From RBC038 sp041390625 (GTDB lineage Bacteria > Chloroflexota > Dehalococcoidia > UBA2979), in NCBI GenBank assembly GCA_041390625.1, contig JAWKPM010000005.1, positions 124,001 through 188,000 on the forward strand: 64,000 nucleotides of DNA, written 5' to 3'. Positions 37,763-46,599 of the stretch are shown one piece after another (position 1 is the stretch's first letter; each line of letters starts with the position of its first letter). A program made the position numbers and the translations under genes. The notes below the pieces were generated by a model. The model was not told the DNA's origin, did not search any database, and saw nothing but the letters and a program-made list of their open reading frames with translations.

Positions 37763-40700
37763 GTGGCGGACTCTGTGGTGGCGGGGTTCCATCCGGCCGT
37801 TCGAACGTGGTTCGAGCGTCGGTTCGGGGCGCCGACGGACGCGCAGGAGGGCGGGTGGCCCTCGATCCGCGCGGGGCGCGACACGCTGATCTCGGCACCG
37901 ACGGGCTCCGGCAAGACGCTGGCGGCGTTCCTCGCGGGCATCGATGACCTCGTACGTCGAGGCGTGGCGGGGGAGCTCGAGGACGGGACGGCCATCGTCT
38001 ACGTCTCGCCGCTGAAGGCGCTGGGCAACGACATCCAGCGCAACCTCGAGGCGCCGCTCGAAGAGATCCTCGAGGTCGCCTCGGAGCTCGGGTACGAGCT
38101 GCCGGCGATCCGCACGGGGGTGCGCACGGGCGACACGCCGAGCGCGGAGCGCGCCTCGATGGTGCGACGACCGCCGCACATCCTCATCACGACGCCTGAG
38201 TCGCTGTACCTGCTGCTGACCTCGGAACGCGGCCGGGAGACGCTGCGGCACGTGCGCCAGGTGATCGTGGACGAGATCCACGCGCTGGCGCGGGACCGAC
38301 GGGGGTCTCACCTCGCGGTGACGCTGGAGCGCCTCGAGCATGTCGTGTGCGACGTCGAGCGCGGGGGCCTCGGGACGCGGCCGGCGCGCGTGGGGCTCTC
38401 GGCGACGGTGCGGCCGATCGAGGACATCGCGCGCTTCCTGGTCGGAACGGCGCGGGCAGACGAGTGCACGATCGTCGATCTCGGGCACCAGCGCGACCTC
38501 GACCTCGCGGTGGAGGTGCCGCCGACGGACCTCGAGGCCGTGATGCCGGCGGAGCAGTGGGGCGAGGTGTACGACCGCCTCGCGGAGCTGGTCGCCGGGC
38601 ATCGGACGACGCTCGTCTTCGTAAACACGCGCCGGCTGTCCGAGCGGGTCGCGCACAACCTCGCGGAACGTCTCGGTGAGGACGCGGTCGCGAGCCACCA
38701 CGGCAGCCTCTCGCGCGAGCGGCGGCTGAAGGTGGAGCAGCGGCTGAAGGCGGGGGACCTCAAGGCCCTCGTGGCCACCGCCTCGCTCGAGCTAGGGATC
38801 GACATCGGTGCGATCGATCTCGTGTGCCAGGTGGGGTCGCCTCGCAGCATCGCAGCGTTCCTGCAGCGAGTGGGCCGCTCGGGTCACGCCCTCGGGCTGC
38901 GGCCGACGGGTCGGCTGTTCCCGACGACCCGCGACGAGCTGGTGGAGTGCGCGGCGCTGGTGCGTGCGACGAAGCGCGGCCGCCTCGACCGCATCGTGCA
39001 GCCGGTCGCGCCCCTCGATGTGCTGGCGCAGCAGATCGTGGCGGAGACGGCGTGTGAGGAGTGGGGCGAGGACGCGCTCTTCGAGCTGATGCGAGGTGCG
39101 GCGCCGTTCGCGGGCCTCGAGCGTGCGAACTACGACGAGATCGTCGAGGTGCTCTCGACGGGTGTCGGCGAGGGGGCAGGCGGTGCGCGGCCCCTCGTGC
39201 ATCGCGACCGCATCGGCCGCGTGCTGCGGGGGCGGCGGGCGGCTCGGATCACCGCGCTCACGAACGGCGGCACGATCCCGGAGATGGGCGACTACCGCGT
39301 GGTGGCCGACCCGGACGAGACCTTCGTCGGCACCGTCAACGAAGACTTCGCCATGGAGAGCATGGCGGGCGACGTATTCCTCCTCGGATCCACTTCGTGG
39401 CGCATTCGGCGCGTCGAGCAGAGCGTCGTGCGCGTGGTCGATGCCGGGGGCGCGGCGCCCTCGATCCCGTTCTGGCTGGGCGAGGCGCCCGGCCGCACGA
39501 TCGAGCTCTCTGAGGAGGTCGGCGCGCTGCGCCGTGATGTCGACGCGCGCCTCGAGGAGCGGGAGGTCGTGCCGTGGCTCGGCCGCGAGTGCGGCCTCGA
39601 CGACTGGGGCGCGCGACAGGTCGTCGACTACGTGCGCGCCTCGAAGGTCGCGCTCGGCGGGATCGTCCCCTCGGACGTCGATGTGGTCTTCGAGCGGTTC
39701 TTCGACGAATCGGGCGGGATGCAGCTGGTGGTGCACGCGCCGTTCGGCGCGCGCATCAACCGGGCGTGGGGCCTGACGTTGCGAAAGCGCTTCTGCGTCA
39801 CGTTCGACTTCGAGTTGCAGGCGGCGGCGAGCGACGACTCGATCCTGCTGTCGCTCGGACCTCAGCACTCCTTCCCCCTCGAGGACTCGTTCTCCTACGT
39901 CACGCCTCGGAATGCGTACTCGGCGCTGGAGCAGAGCGTGCTCTACGTGCCGCTATTCCCCACGCGGTGGCGGTGGGTCACGACGAGGGCGCTCGCCGTG
40001 CCTCGACAGCGCGGGGGGAAGAAGGTGCCGCCCTTCCTGCAGCGGCGCATCGCGGACGACCTGCTGGCGGCGGTCTTCCCGGAGCAGGTCGGGTGCCAGG
40101 AGAACGTCACCGGGCCCCTCGAGATTCCGGACCACCCCTACACGCAGCAGGCGATGCGCGACTGCCTCTACGAGGCGATGGACCTCGAGGGGCTGGTCGG
40201 GCTGCTCGAGCGCATCGAGGACGGATCGGTGCGGCTGCACGCGATCGACACGACGGAGCCCTCGCCGATGGCGCACGAGATCGTCACGGGACGGCCGTTC
40301 ACATACCTCGACGATGCACCGATCGAGGAGCGTCGGACGCGTGCGGTGCAGCTGCGACGGACGCTACCGACGGATGCGAAGGACCTCGGGCTGCTGGACG
40401 AGGCGGCGATCGACCTCGTGGCGGGGCAGGCGTGGCCGGCGCCTCGGGACGCGGAGGAGGCACACGATGCCCTCCTCGGGCTCGTGGCGGTGCGCGACCA
40501 CGATGTACGGGGCTGGGAGCCGTGGCTCGTCGAGCTGGAGCGGGCGGGGCGCGCGGCGCGAGTTCGGCCCTCGAATGGCGCTTCGGCGAGCACGAGCGAG
40601 CTGTGGTTTGCGGCGGAGATGCTGCCCTCGATCGAGCAGTTGTGGCCGGATGGCCGCGTCCAGCCTCGACTGTCGCTCCCCGCAGGCGCGGCGATCGAGG

Positions 40701-42091
40701 TGGCCAATCGCGAAGAGGCGCGGAAGCGCCTGCTGCGCGGGCACACCGAGGTCCTCGGACCGCAGACTGCGGCCGAGCTGGCGATGCGGACCGGCCTCGC
40801 CGCGACCGATGTCGAACGGGGGCTCGTGCAGCTCGAGGCGGGCGGGTTCGTGCTGCGTGGGCGGTTCACGCCTCGGGAGGATGGTTCTGCCTCGGATGAC
40901 GAATGGTGCGACCGGCGGCTCCTGGCGCGCATCCACCGGCTGACGCTGGACCGGCTGCGGCGCGAGATCGATCCCGTGACGGCGCAGGACTTCATGCGCT
41001 TCCTGTTCCGCTGGCAGCACGTCGGCGAGGGTCACCGCCTCGAGGGGCGCGCGGGGCTGCGGCTCGTCGTCGAGCAGCTGCAGGGCATCGAGGCGCCGGC
41101 CGCAGAGTGGGAGGCCTCGATTCTGCGAACGCGCCTCGAGGACTACGCCCCGAGCGCTCTCGACGAGCTGTGCCTGGGCGGCGAGGTGGCGTGGGCACGG
41201 CTGACGCCTCGGAAGGCGGTCACGGAGGATGGCGAGCGCCGGACCTCGGCGACGCGCAGCACGCCGATCGCGCTCGCGCCTCGGCCGGCCCTCGGTGGGC
41301 TGTTGCGCGCGGTGCGCACCGATGCGGCGGCCGGGTGCGCGCCCTCGAAGGGGGCGGCGGCCGAGGTCCTCGAGCTGCTGCGGGCGCGCGGGGCGCTCTT
41401 CCTCGATGAGATCACGACGGGCACGCGACGCCTGCCGGAGGACGTGGAGCGCGGTCTGCGCGAGCTGATCGCGCTGGGCCTCGTCGCCTCGGACGGCTTC
41501 GAAGGGCTGCGGCGGCTGACGGGCTCGACCGGTTCGCGGGGGCGGGCGGACCGTCGAGCGCGACACGGAAGCCACGGGCGACGGGCGGGACGGTTCACCT
41601 CGATGGCGTCGCTCACTGCGTTCGCCGGGCCGAGCCCGGCGGGACGCTGGGCGCCGGTGTCGGTCCCCCCCTCGGACGGTGACGGCAGCGAGCCGGACAT
41701 CGAAGCGCTCGCCGAGGGCGTGGCCTCGGTGCTGCTCATGAGGTACGGCGTGGTCTTTCGCGACCTGGTGGTGCGGGAGGCGTTCACGGTGCCGTGGCGC
41801 GCGGTGCTGCGGGCGCTGCGACGGATGGAAGCACGCGGCCTGGTGCGGGGCGGCCGCTTCGTGTCGGGGTTCGTCGGCGAGCAGTACGCGCTCTCGGAGG
41901 CCGTCGAGTCGTTACGTCGAGTGCGACGCGAGCCTCGAGACGGGACGCGCATCGAGGTCTCGGCGTGCGACCCGCTCAACCTCACCGGGGTGATCCTGCC
42001 GGGAGCGCGTGTGCCCTCGATTCCGGGGCGTACGGTGGCGTTCGTGGACGGGCTGCCGGCCTCGATGGTGGAGGTCGCGGCGGGGGACTAG
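37763..42091 (+). CDS. lhr: Lhr-type ATP-dependent helicase
   Basis: Large superfamily-2 DNA/RNA helicase of 1442 residues, near the 1500-residue length of full Lhr. Motifs in order: APTGSGKTLAAF (Walker A, about 46-57), YVSPLKALGNDI, ITTPESLYLLL, VDEIHALARDRRGSHLA (DEIH box), LSATVRPIEDIA, then VFVNTRRLSERVAHNLAE, ATASLELGIDIGAIDLV and QRVGRSGHALG. The C-terminal half holds the winged-helix, the Lhr-specific beta-barrel and the long extension found in the full-length type. Lhr is linked to DNA repair and is often mitomycin-induced. The GTG start lies after a G-rich stretch; TAGACT at 37712-37717 may be its -10. Confidence 0.94.
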   Translation: MADSVVAGFHPAVRTWFERRFGAPTDAQEGGWPSIRAGRDTLISAPTGSGKTLAAFLAGIDDLVRRGVAGELEDGTAIVYVSPLKALGNDIQRNLEAPLEEILEVASELGYELPAIRTGVRTGDTPSAERASMVRRPPHILITTPESLYLLLTSERGRETLRHVRQVIVDEIHALARDRRGSHLAVTLERLEHVVCDVERGGLGTRPARVGLSATVRPIEDIARFLVGTARADECTIVDLGHQRDLDLAVEVPPTDLEAVMPAEQWGEVYDRLAELVAGHRTTLVFVNTRRLSERVAHNLAERLGEDAVASHHGSLSRERRLKVEQRLKAGDLKALVATASLELGIDIGAIDLVCQVGSPRSIAAFLQRVGRSGHALGLRPTGRLFPTTRDELVECAALVRATKRGRLDRIVQPVAPLDVLAQQIVAETACEEWGEDALFELMRGAAPFAGLERANYDEIVEVLSTGVGEGAGGARPLVHRDRIGRVLRGRRAARITALTNGGTIPEMGDYRVVADPDETFVGTVNEDFAMESMAGDVFLLGSTSWRIRRVEQSVVRVVDAGGAAPSIPFWLGEAPGRTIELSEEVGALRRDVDARLEEREVVPWLGRECGLDDWGARQVVDYVRASKVALGGIVPSDVDVVFERFFDESGGMQLVVHAPFGARINRAWGLTLRKRFCVTFDFELQAAASDDSILLSLGPQHSFPLEDSFSYVTPRNAYSALEQSVLYVPLFPTRWRWVTTRALAVPRQRGGKKVPPFLQRRIADDLLAAVFPEQVGCQENVTGPLEIPDHPYTQQAMRDCLYEAMDLEGLVGLLERIEDGSVRLHAIDTTEPSPMAHEIVTGRPFTYLDDAPIEERRTRAVQLRRTLPTDAKDLGLLDEAAIDLVAGQAWPAPRDAEEAHDALLGLVAVRDHDVRGWEPWLVELERAGRAARVRPSNGASASTSELWFAAEMLPSIEQLWPDGRVQPRLSLPAGAAIEVANREEARKRLLRGHTEVLGPQTAAELAMRTGLAATDVERGLVQLEAGGFVLRGRFTPREDGSASDDEWCDRRLLARIHRLTLDRLRREIDPVTAQDFMRFLFRWQHVGEGHRLEGRAGLRLVVEQLQGIEAPAAEWEASILRTRLEDYAPSALDELCLGGEVAWARLTPRKAVTEDGERRTSATRSTPIALAPRPALGGLLRAVRTDAAAGCAPSKGAAAEVLELLRARGALFLDEITTGTRRLPEDVERGLRELIALGLVASDGFEGLRRLTGSTGSRGRADRRARHGSHGRRAGRFTSMASLTAFAGPSPAGRWAPVSVPPSDGDGSEPDIEALAEGVASVLLMRYGVVFRDLVVREAFTVPWRAVLRALRRMEARGLVRGGRFVSGFVGEQYALSEAVESLRRVRREPRDGTRIEVSACDPLNLTGVILPGARVPSIPGRTVAFVDGLPASMVEVAAGD

Positions 42092-42185
42092 CTCGCCGCG
42101 CTCGCGGCCTCGGATGGATGGCCGCCCACCCGCCCGTGCGGCACGTGGAGGCTTCGCCTCACACCCCTTTCCTCGAGCCCTCAAC
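42092..42185. repeat. Third copy of the degenerate intergenic element
   Basis: Downstream of lhr the text GGCCGCCCACCCGCCC, then GGAGGCTTCGCCTCACACC and CCTTTCCTCGAG repeats the word order of the elements at 27815 and 28741. GAGGCTTCGCCTC is itself a short hairpin and may end lhr transcription. Confidence 0.4.
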
Positions 42186-42282
42186 AGGCAGACCGTCGTC
42201 GCAGCGGCTGGTCGCACGCGGGATTCGCCGACTGCCGTCGCGTTACGATGCGGCCTCGACGAGGCTGAGCGGAGCGTCTGCT

Positions 42283-43098
42283 GTGACGATTGGCGGTGGG
42301 GACCTCGATCGGGCGTTCACGGGGTCGATTCCCGAGGTGTACGAGACGTACCTCGTGCCGCTGATCTTCGAGGAGTACGCGTTCGACCTCGCGAGCCTGG
42401 TGGCGGCCGGGTCGCCTCGACGGGTGCTCGAGGTCGCAGCCGGGACAGGCGTGGCGACGCGGGCGATGGCAGCGCTGATGTCGGGCGTCGAAATCACCGC
42501 GACCGACCTGAACCAGACGATGCTGGACCACGCAGCCTCGATGCTGGTCGCGCCCGGGCTGGAGTGGCGGCAGGCGAACGCCCTCGAGCTGCCGTTCGAG
42601 GACGGGACGTTCGACGCCGTCGTGTGCCAGTTCGGGGTGATGTTCTTCCCGGACCGGCCGGCGGCCTATCGCGAGGCGCGTCGGGTTCTGGCGCCGGGCG
42701 GACGCTTCATCTTCAACACCTGGGACCGCATCGAAGAGAACGAGGTGCCGATGGCCGTGAGCGACGCGGTCGCCTCGGTGTTCCCGGACAACCCGCCGTC
42801 ATTCCTCCGTCGGACGCCACACGGGTACCACGACCTCGAGCTGGTGCGGTCCGAGCTCGAGGCGGCCGGGTTCCTCGATGTGCGCGTGGCGACGGTCGAA
42901 CATCGCAGCCGCGCCTCGACGGCCCGCGACCCCGCCGTGGCGTTCTGCGCGGGGACGCCGCTGCGCAACGAGATCGAGGAGCGCGACGCCTCGATGCTCG
43001 ATGCGGCGATCGAGCGGGCGACCGCGGCGGTGGCGGAGCGCTTCGGGACGACGGGGATCGACGGGAAGATCCAGGCGCACGTGGTGGTGGCGCGCTAG
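42283..43098 (+). CDS. Class I SAM-dependent methyltransferase (UbiE-like)
   Basis: Methyltransferase of 271 residues. VLEVAAGTGVATRAMAALM is the SAM loop, ITATDLNQTMLDHA motif II, and FDAVVCQFGVMFFPDRPAAYREARRVLAPGGRF (segment VLAPGGRFIF) the later motifs. The C-terminal part is helical and probably caps the active site. The substrate is unknown. GTG 42283 was chosen with GGAGCG upstream; the open frame continues upstream into lhr but without homology. Confidence 0.87.
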   Translation: MTIGGGDLDRAFTGSIPEVYETYLVPLIFEEYAFDLASLVAAGSPRRVLEVAAGTGVATRAMAALMSGVEITATDLNQTMLDHAASMLVAPGLEWRQANALELPFEDGTFDAVVCQFGVMFFPDRPAAYREARRVLAPGGRFIFNTWDRIEENEVPMAVSDAVASVFPDNPPSFLRRTPHGYHDLELVRSELEAAGFLDVRVATVEHRSRASTARDPAVAFCAGTPLRNEIEERDASMLDAAIERATAAVAERFGTTGIDGKIQAHVVVAR

Positions 43099-43139
43099 GG
43101 CGCTCCGTCCTCGGACCGTCGCCTCCATGTCGGTGGCGA

Positions 43140-43976
43140 TCAGGGAGTGCGGAGGGCCTCGAGGAAGCGAGCGGCGATGAGGGCGTGGCCCTCGAGGCTC
43201 GCGTGGAGGCAGTCGGCGAGGGTGCCCGTGGCGCCGAGGACGTCGGCGACCTCGACGAGGCGCGCGCCGTGGGCGGCCGCCCGGGCGCGGATGACGTCGT
43301 TGAAGCCCTCGGCCGGGGCGGCGGTCGATGCCGCCTCGGTGGACGCCGCGCCTTCGAGGAGGGTCTCGGCGATGGGGGCCCCCTCGTGGAGCATGCAGCG
43401 CGGGTTGGCGAGGGCGTTGTAGAGGCCCATCACGGCCATGGGAACCTCGGGCCCGGCAGCGGCACGCAGGTCGCCGAGGATGCGGTCGAGGTCGGCGGCG
43501 AGTTGGACACGGACGATGCCGGCGGCCGTGTCGCAGGTCGCGTCGATGCCGCCGAGGCAGATGGGTGCGAGACGCGCGGCGTCGTTACCGCCGAGGTCGA
43601 TGGTGATGGCGTCGATGGGGGTGGCGGCGGCGCGGGCGTCCTCGATGGCGCGCACGGCTGCCTCGAGGGTGCCGTCCTCGATGACTGAGCGGGCGGTGGC
43701 GCCACTCGTGCCGAGATTGAGGAGCGCGACGGGGCGGTCGGGGGCTTCGAGGCCGGCGTGGACGCGGCCGACGTAGCCCTCGATGTCGGGGGTTTCGAGG
43801 CCGTAGCCCACGGCGAGCGAGTCGCCCAGGGCGAGGTAGAGCGCGGCGGGAGGCGGGCCCGCGGCCTCGACGTCCGGACTGACCTCGACGGTCGCCGGGC
43901 CACATGCGGCGAGCAGTAGTGGCAGGCCGAACGCCAGGAGGAAGGGCCGCCTCAGGTCGAGCGTAACGTGTCTCAT
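43140..43976 (-). CDS. SGNH/GDSL hydrolase lipoprotein
   Basis: Predicted lipoprotein esterase or lipase of 278 residues. The signal ends LLLAAC. The four SGNH blocks are visible: ALGDSLAVGYG (Ser), LGTSGATARSV (Gly), DLGGNDAAR (Asn) and DCLHASLEGH (Asp/His). The substrate could be a lipid, acetylated sugar or surface polymer. An ATG at 44021 is also possible, but ATG 43976 lies 8 nt after a TACGCT box, which fits the leaderless pattern and starts directly at the signal peptide. Confidence 0.85.
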   Translation of the reverse strand: MRHVTLDLRRPFLLAFGLPLLLAACGPATVEVSPDVEAAGPPPAALYLALGDSLAVGYGLETPDIEGYVGRVHAGLEAPDRPVALLNLGTSGATARSVIEDGTLEAAVRAIEDARAAATPIDAITIDLGGNDAARLAPICLGGIDATCDTAAGIVRVQLAADLDRILGDLRAAAGPEVPMAVMGLYNALANPRCMLHEGAPIAETLLEGAASTEAASTAAPAEGFNDVIRARAAAHGARLVEVADVLGATGTLADCLHASLEGHALIAARFLEALRTP

Positions 43977-43984
43977 CGAGATCC

Positions 43985-43990
43985 AGCGTA
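43985..43990 (-). promoter_or_regulatory. TANNNT -10 box for the SGNH lipoprotein gene
   Basis: TACGCT reads on the minus strand, 8 nt before ATG 43976, with no ribosome site. This box decides the start choice. Confidence 0.45.
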
Positions 43991-44033
43991 CGACCTCGAT
44001 GGGCGCGCGCGGGTCTCGCATGTGCGGTCGCGA

Positions 44034-44351
44034 TTACGGTTTCGAGGCGACGATCCAGGCGAGGGCGACGAGGGTGACGGCCGCGACGCGAACGTTGGTC
44101 GCCCAGTCGCTCTGCCAGATGGCGAGGCCGACCATCCAGGGCAGCAGGATGATCCACTCGATGACCTGCTGCCACATTGGCAGGTTGCGGCTCCAGTGCC
44201 AGAAGCGGTCTGCAGTGTCCGGCGAAGCGACCAGAAGCGTGGCGACGATCGACCAGCCGGTCAGCATGATGAGGAACCAGGCGATCGACAGCGCTCGGTC
44301 GCTGGCGTTCTTGCGGTCGGGGGCGGCGAGGGCCGCAGTTCGGTCTTCCAT
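44034..44351 (-). CDS. Small multi-pass membrane protein
   Basis: A 105-residue protein with about three membrane helices (around 20-43 IAWFLIMLTGWSIVATLLVA, 60-80 IEWIILLPWMVGLAIW, 86-104 VAAVTLVALAWIVA). It is Trp-rich, with 8 Trp in 105 residues. No family is recognised; no clear ribosome site is visible. It lies 57 bp upstream of the GDSL gene on the same strand. Confidence 0.6.
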   Translation of the reverse strand: MEDRTAALAAPDRKNASDRALSIAWFLIMLTGWSIVATLLVASPDTADRFWHWSRNLPMWQQVIEWIILLPWMVGLAIWQSDWATNVRVAAVTLVALAWIVASKP

Positions 44352-44439
44352 GGGGCGATGTTGGTCTCGATGGTGGGAGTCGTGCAGGGTCGTCGGGCCG
44401 GGCGTCGTGAGGACGAGGGTCCTGCGTCGGTCTTTCGGC

Positions 44440-44874
44440 TCAAGCCTCGAGCAGGGCTTTGAGGCGGGCGAGGTCCTTGCGGGTGGCGCGGCGGACGGCC
44501 ATCGGCATGAAGAGCATCATCAGCCGCGAGAAGCCGGCGGGGCGGCCTCGGTTGCGAAGGGTCATGTGCGTCGAGGCGCCCGCGGGGGTCCACTCGTAAG
44601 AGGTCTCCATCGGGAACGGGCCCTGCGCGGTGCGCATGACGAGGCGGCGGCCGGGAACGGCCTCGACGAGCTCGTACGTGTAGACGAGTCGGCGGCCGAG
44701 GAAACGGGCCTCGAAGGCGACGCGCGAGCCAACGCCGTGCGGCGGCGGGGTCTCCCACTCGGCGGAGCGGATGTTGGCGTACCACTCGGGAGCGTGGGTT
44801 GGATCCTCGACGTAGGCGGAGACGACCTCGATCAGGCGGTCGATGGTGATCTCGGTCATGACGTCGAGCGGCAT
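44440..44874 (-). CDS. SRPBCC-family protein
   Basis: START-like ligand-binding protein of 144 residues. IDRLIEVVSAYVEDPTHAPEWYANI is the opening, VYTYELVEAVPGRRLVMR and TSYEWTPAGASTHMTLRNRG the sheet, and a Met/Arg-rich C-terminal helix follows. ATG 44874 or ATG 44859 could be the start; GAGGCCGCG precedes the first. Ligand unknown. It is the last gene in a minus-strand series that begins with arsR. Confidence 0.83.
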   Translation of the reverse strand: MPLDVMTEITIDRLIEVVSAYVEDPTHAPEWYANIRSAEWETPPPHGVGSRVAFEARFLGRRLVYTYELVEAVPGRRLVMRTAQGPFPMETSYEWTPAGASTHMTLRNRGRPAGFSRLMMLFMPMAVRRATRKDLARLKALLEA

Positions 44875-44946
44875 CGCGGCCTCGGTGGGGATCGAAGCGC
44901 GGGGCGCCGGCTCGCGACGTCCCGCGCTCCTCGATGTTCGAGCGGG

Positions 44947-45297
44947 CTAGGCGGACGGCATCTCGTTGGCGACGAGACCGACGATGTTGCCCTCGGGGTC
45001 GGAGAACTTCGCCAACGTGACCATGCCAGGGATGACAGTCACGTCCTGGACGATCTTGCCGCCCATGCCTTCGACCTTCTTGAGGTAGGCCGCGGGATCG
45101 TCGACGGCGATGTAGACGAGGACGCCGGGGGCATCGCCGTCGATGCCGCCGTTGATGCCCTCGCCGGCGTTGTCGACCATGCCGTAGCCCATCGGGTTGC
45201 TGGCATCGATCTTCCAGTCGAACGCGTCGGCGTAGAACTGCTGCAGCTTCGCCTTGTCCTTGCCCAGAATCTCGAAGTGAACGATTGGGTTCGGCAC
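44947..45297 (-). CDS. VOC-family (glyoxalase/dioxygenase fold) protein
   Basis: A 116-residue vicinal-oxygen-chelate protein beginning NPIVHFEILGKDKAKLQQFYADAFDW and ending FSDPEGNIVGLV. The fold usually binds a divalent metal with His and Glu; the His in IVHFEI and the Glu in DPEGN are in the right places, but a full set of four ligands is not obvious. Role unknown. GTG 45297 has GAGGGGGA upstream. Confidence 0.85.
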   Translation of the reverse strand: MPNPIVHFEILGKDKAKLQQFYADAFDWKIDASNPMGYGMVDNAGEGINGGIDGDAPGVLVYIAVDDPAAYLKKVEGMGGKIVQDVTVIPGMVTLAKFSDPEGNIVGLVANEMPSA

Positions 45298-45346
45298 TGG
45301 GTCCCCCTCGAGGTGCGTGCGGGCCGGCCGGTGGCCGGTCTTCCGC

Positions 45347-45598
45347 TTAGATCACGCCCGTGTACTCCTTGATGTCTGTGAGCGAGAGCACCAGGCCGGT
45401 CCCCTCGTGCGACTTGAGGACGGCCTCGCGGTCGGGGGCGTCCATCAGACAGGAGGCGCTGCCGTCCTCCTCGAACAGGACGTTAATGCCCTTCACACCG
45501 TGTTCGTTGGCGGGCGCGAGGATCTGCGCTCGCAGGGCCTCGAGGCCAGTGGCGTCGGGCCTCGGGAAGTGCTCGTGTCGGTCGATGAAGGTCGGCAT
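45347..45598 (-). CDS. DUF4242 / SCO4226-like small protein
   Basis: An 83-residue ferredoxin-like-fold protein of the DUF4242 family; a Streptomyces member (SCO4226) binds nickel. The sequence opens MPTFIDRHEHFPRP, with His8 and His10 as candidate metal ligands, and carries EEDGSASCLMDAPDREAVLKSHEGTG, the typical core. ATG 45598 follows AAAGGACC. It lies 62 bp downstream of the AHSA1-like gene in the arsR series. Confidence 0.75.
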   Translation of the reverse strand: MPTFIDRHEHFPRPDATGLEALRAQILAPANEHGVKGINVLFEEDGSASCLMDAPDREAVLKSHEGTGLVLSLTDIKEYTGVI

Positions 45599-45660
45599 GT
45601 GACAGGTCCTTTCGTGCCTCGTGGTTGCGTACGCGCCTCGGTGGCGCGTGGGAGCCGGTG

Positions 45661-46158
45661 TCAGGCGGGCGAATCGCCCTCGGTGGCGGCGCCTCGATGA
45701 ACGCTCATGTCGCCGCCGCCCGCAGGGTCGGGCCCGGGGTCGGCGCCGGTCGCGGCGACCGCGAGCCTCGAGAGGTAGTGCGCCCAGCCGTCGCGATGCG
45801 CGGAGATCAGCTCCTCGTCGTCGGGCAGGCCGGTATGCAGCAGGGTGAGGTGGGTGCCGCCGCCATCGGGGCGCAGCGTGATCTCGATGGTGGAGGAGCC
45901 GGGGGGAACGGACTCGAAGCCGCCTCGTTCCCAGCCCCAGGTGTAGACGATGCGGTCGTACGGCCGGACCTCGAGGAACTCGCCCGAAGTGAGGTCGCCG
46001 ACGATGTTCATCTGGACGCGGTACGTGCCGCCGGGTCGTGCGTCGATCTCGGCGTGCTGGCCCTGCCAGCGGAGGAGACGCTCGGCGTCCGTGAAGTAGC
46101 CGAAGACGATCTCGGGTCGGGCATCGATGTGGATCTCCCGCTCGACGGTGCCGCTCAT
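45661..46158 (-). CDS. AHSA1/SRPBCC-type protein paired with an ArsR regulator
   Basis: A 165-residue activator-of-Hsp90-like START-fold protein: EREIHIDARPEIVFGYFTDAERLLRWQG at the start and GGGTHLTLLHTGLPDDE near the end. Pairs of ArsR regulator and AHSA1 protein are common in bacteria, and the ligand is usually unknown. Its ATG overlaps the arsR stop as ATGA, so the pair is co-translated. The last 25 residues are Gly/Asp/Pro-rich and disordered. Confidence 0.87.
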   Translation of the reverse strand: MSGTVEREIHIDARPEIVFGYFTDAERLLRWQGQHAEIDARPGGTYRVQMNIVGDLTSGEFLEVRPYDRIVYTWGWERGGFESVPPGSSTIEITLRPDGGGTHLTLLHTGLPDDEELISAHRDGWAHYLSRLAVAATGADPGPDPAGGGDMSVHRGAATEGDSPA

Positions 46159-46505
46159 GCCTCGGGCTCCGAATCGGCCTCGGTCGCGGCCTCGGCACGG
46201 CGGACGGCGCGCTCCTCGGCCTCGGCTTCGAGCTTGAGGCGCTCGAGGCCCTCGGCCCAGAAGGACTCGACGAAGTCGCGCAGGCCCTCAAGGCCCTCGG
46301 GCCGTGCGCGGTAGAGCCGGCGCGTGCCGTCGCGGCGCTCGGTGACGAGCCCGGCCTCGCGGAGGACGCGGAGGTGCTGGGAGATGGCGGGGCGCGTGAC
46401 CTCAAAGTTGGCGGCGATGGCGCCGGCGGGGAGCTCCTGCCATCGGACGAGCTCGAGGATCTGGCGTCGTCGGGGCTCGGCGAGGGCGGCGAGGGCATCG
46501 TTCAT
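46155..46505 (-). CDS. ArsR-family transcriptional regulator
   Basis: Winged-helix repressor of 116 residues. ALAEPRRRQILELVRWQELPAGAIA and VTRPAISQHLRVLREAGLVTERRDGTRRLYRA form the DNA-binding domain. There are no cysteines, so it does not use the CxC metal site of classical ArsR and is more likely the SdpR-like type that senses something else or its partner protein. It probably represses its own operon: GTAAACGATTAC overlaps the -10 region. No ribosome site is present and the -10 lies 7 nt before the ATG, which suggests a leaderless mRNA. Confidence 0.9.
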   Translation of the reverse strand: MNDALAALAEPRRRQILELVRWQELPAGAIAANFEVTRPAISQHLRVLREAGLVTERRDGTRRLYRARPEGLEGLRDFVESFWAEGLERLKLEAEAEERAVRRAEAATEADSEPEA

Positions 46506-46512
46506 GGCGCTG

Positions 46513-46542
46513 AGAGTAATCGTTTACTAACGTTCGTGTCAA
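46513..46542 (-). promoter_or_regulatory. arsR promoter with overlapping palindromic operator
   Basis: On the minus strand a perfect TTGACA (46537-46542) is followed 18 bp later by TACTCT (46513-46518). The near-palindrome GTAA-ACGA-TTAC (46516-46527) sits across the spacer and -10, a natural place for an ArsR-type autorepressor. Confidence 0.6.
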
Positions 46543-46599
46543 CTTACGGTTTGTCGTACGCGGCGAGGCCTATGCCGGGAAGCTTTCGCCTCGAGGCGG

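Noticed and set aside
39574..40899. 441-codon plus-strand frame inside lhr
   Set aside because: Second-frame shadow of the helicase gene; no start signal and no homology.
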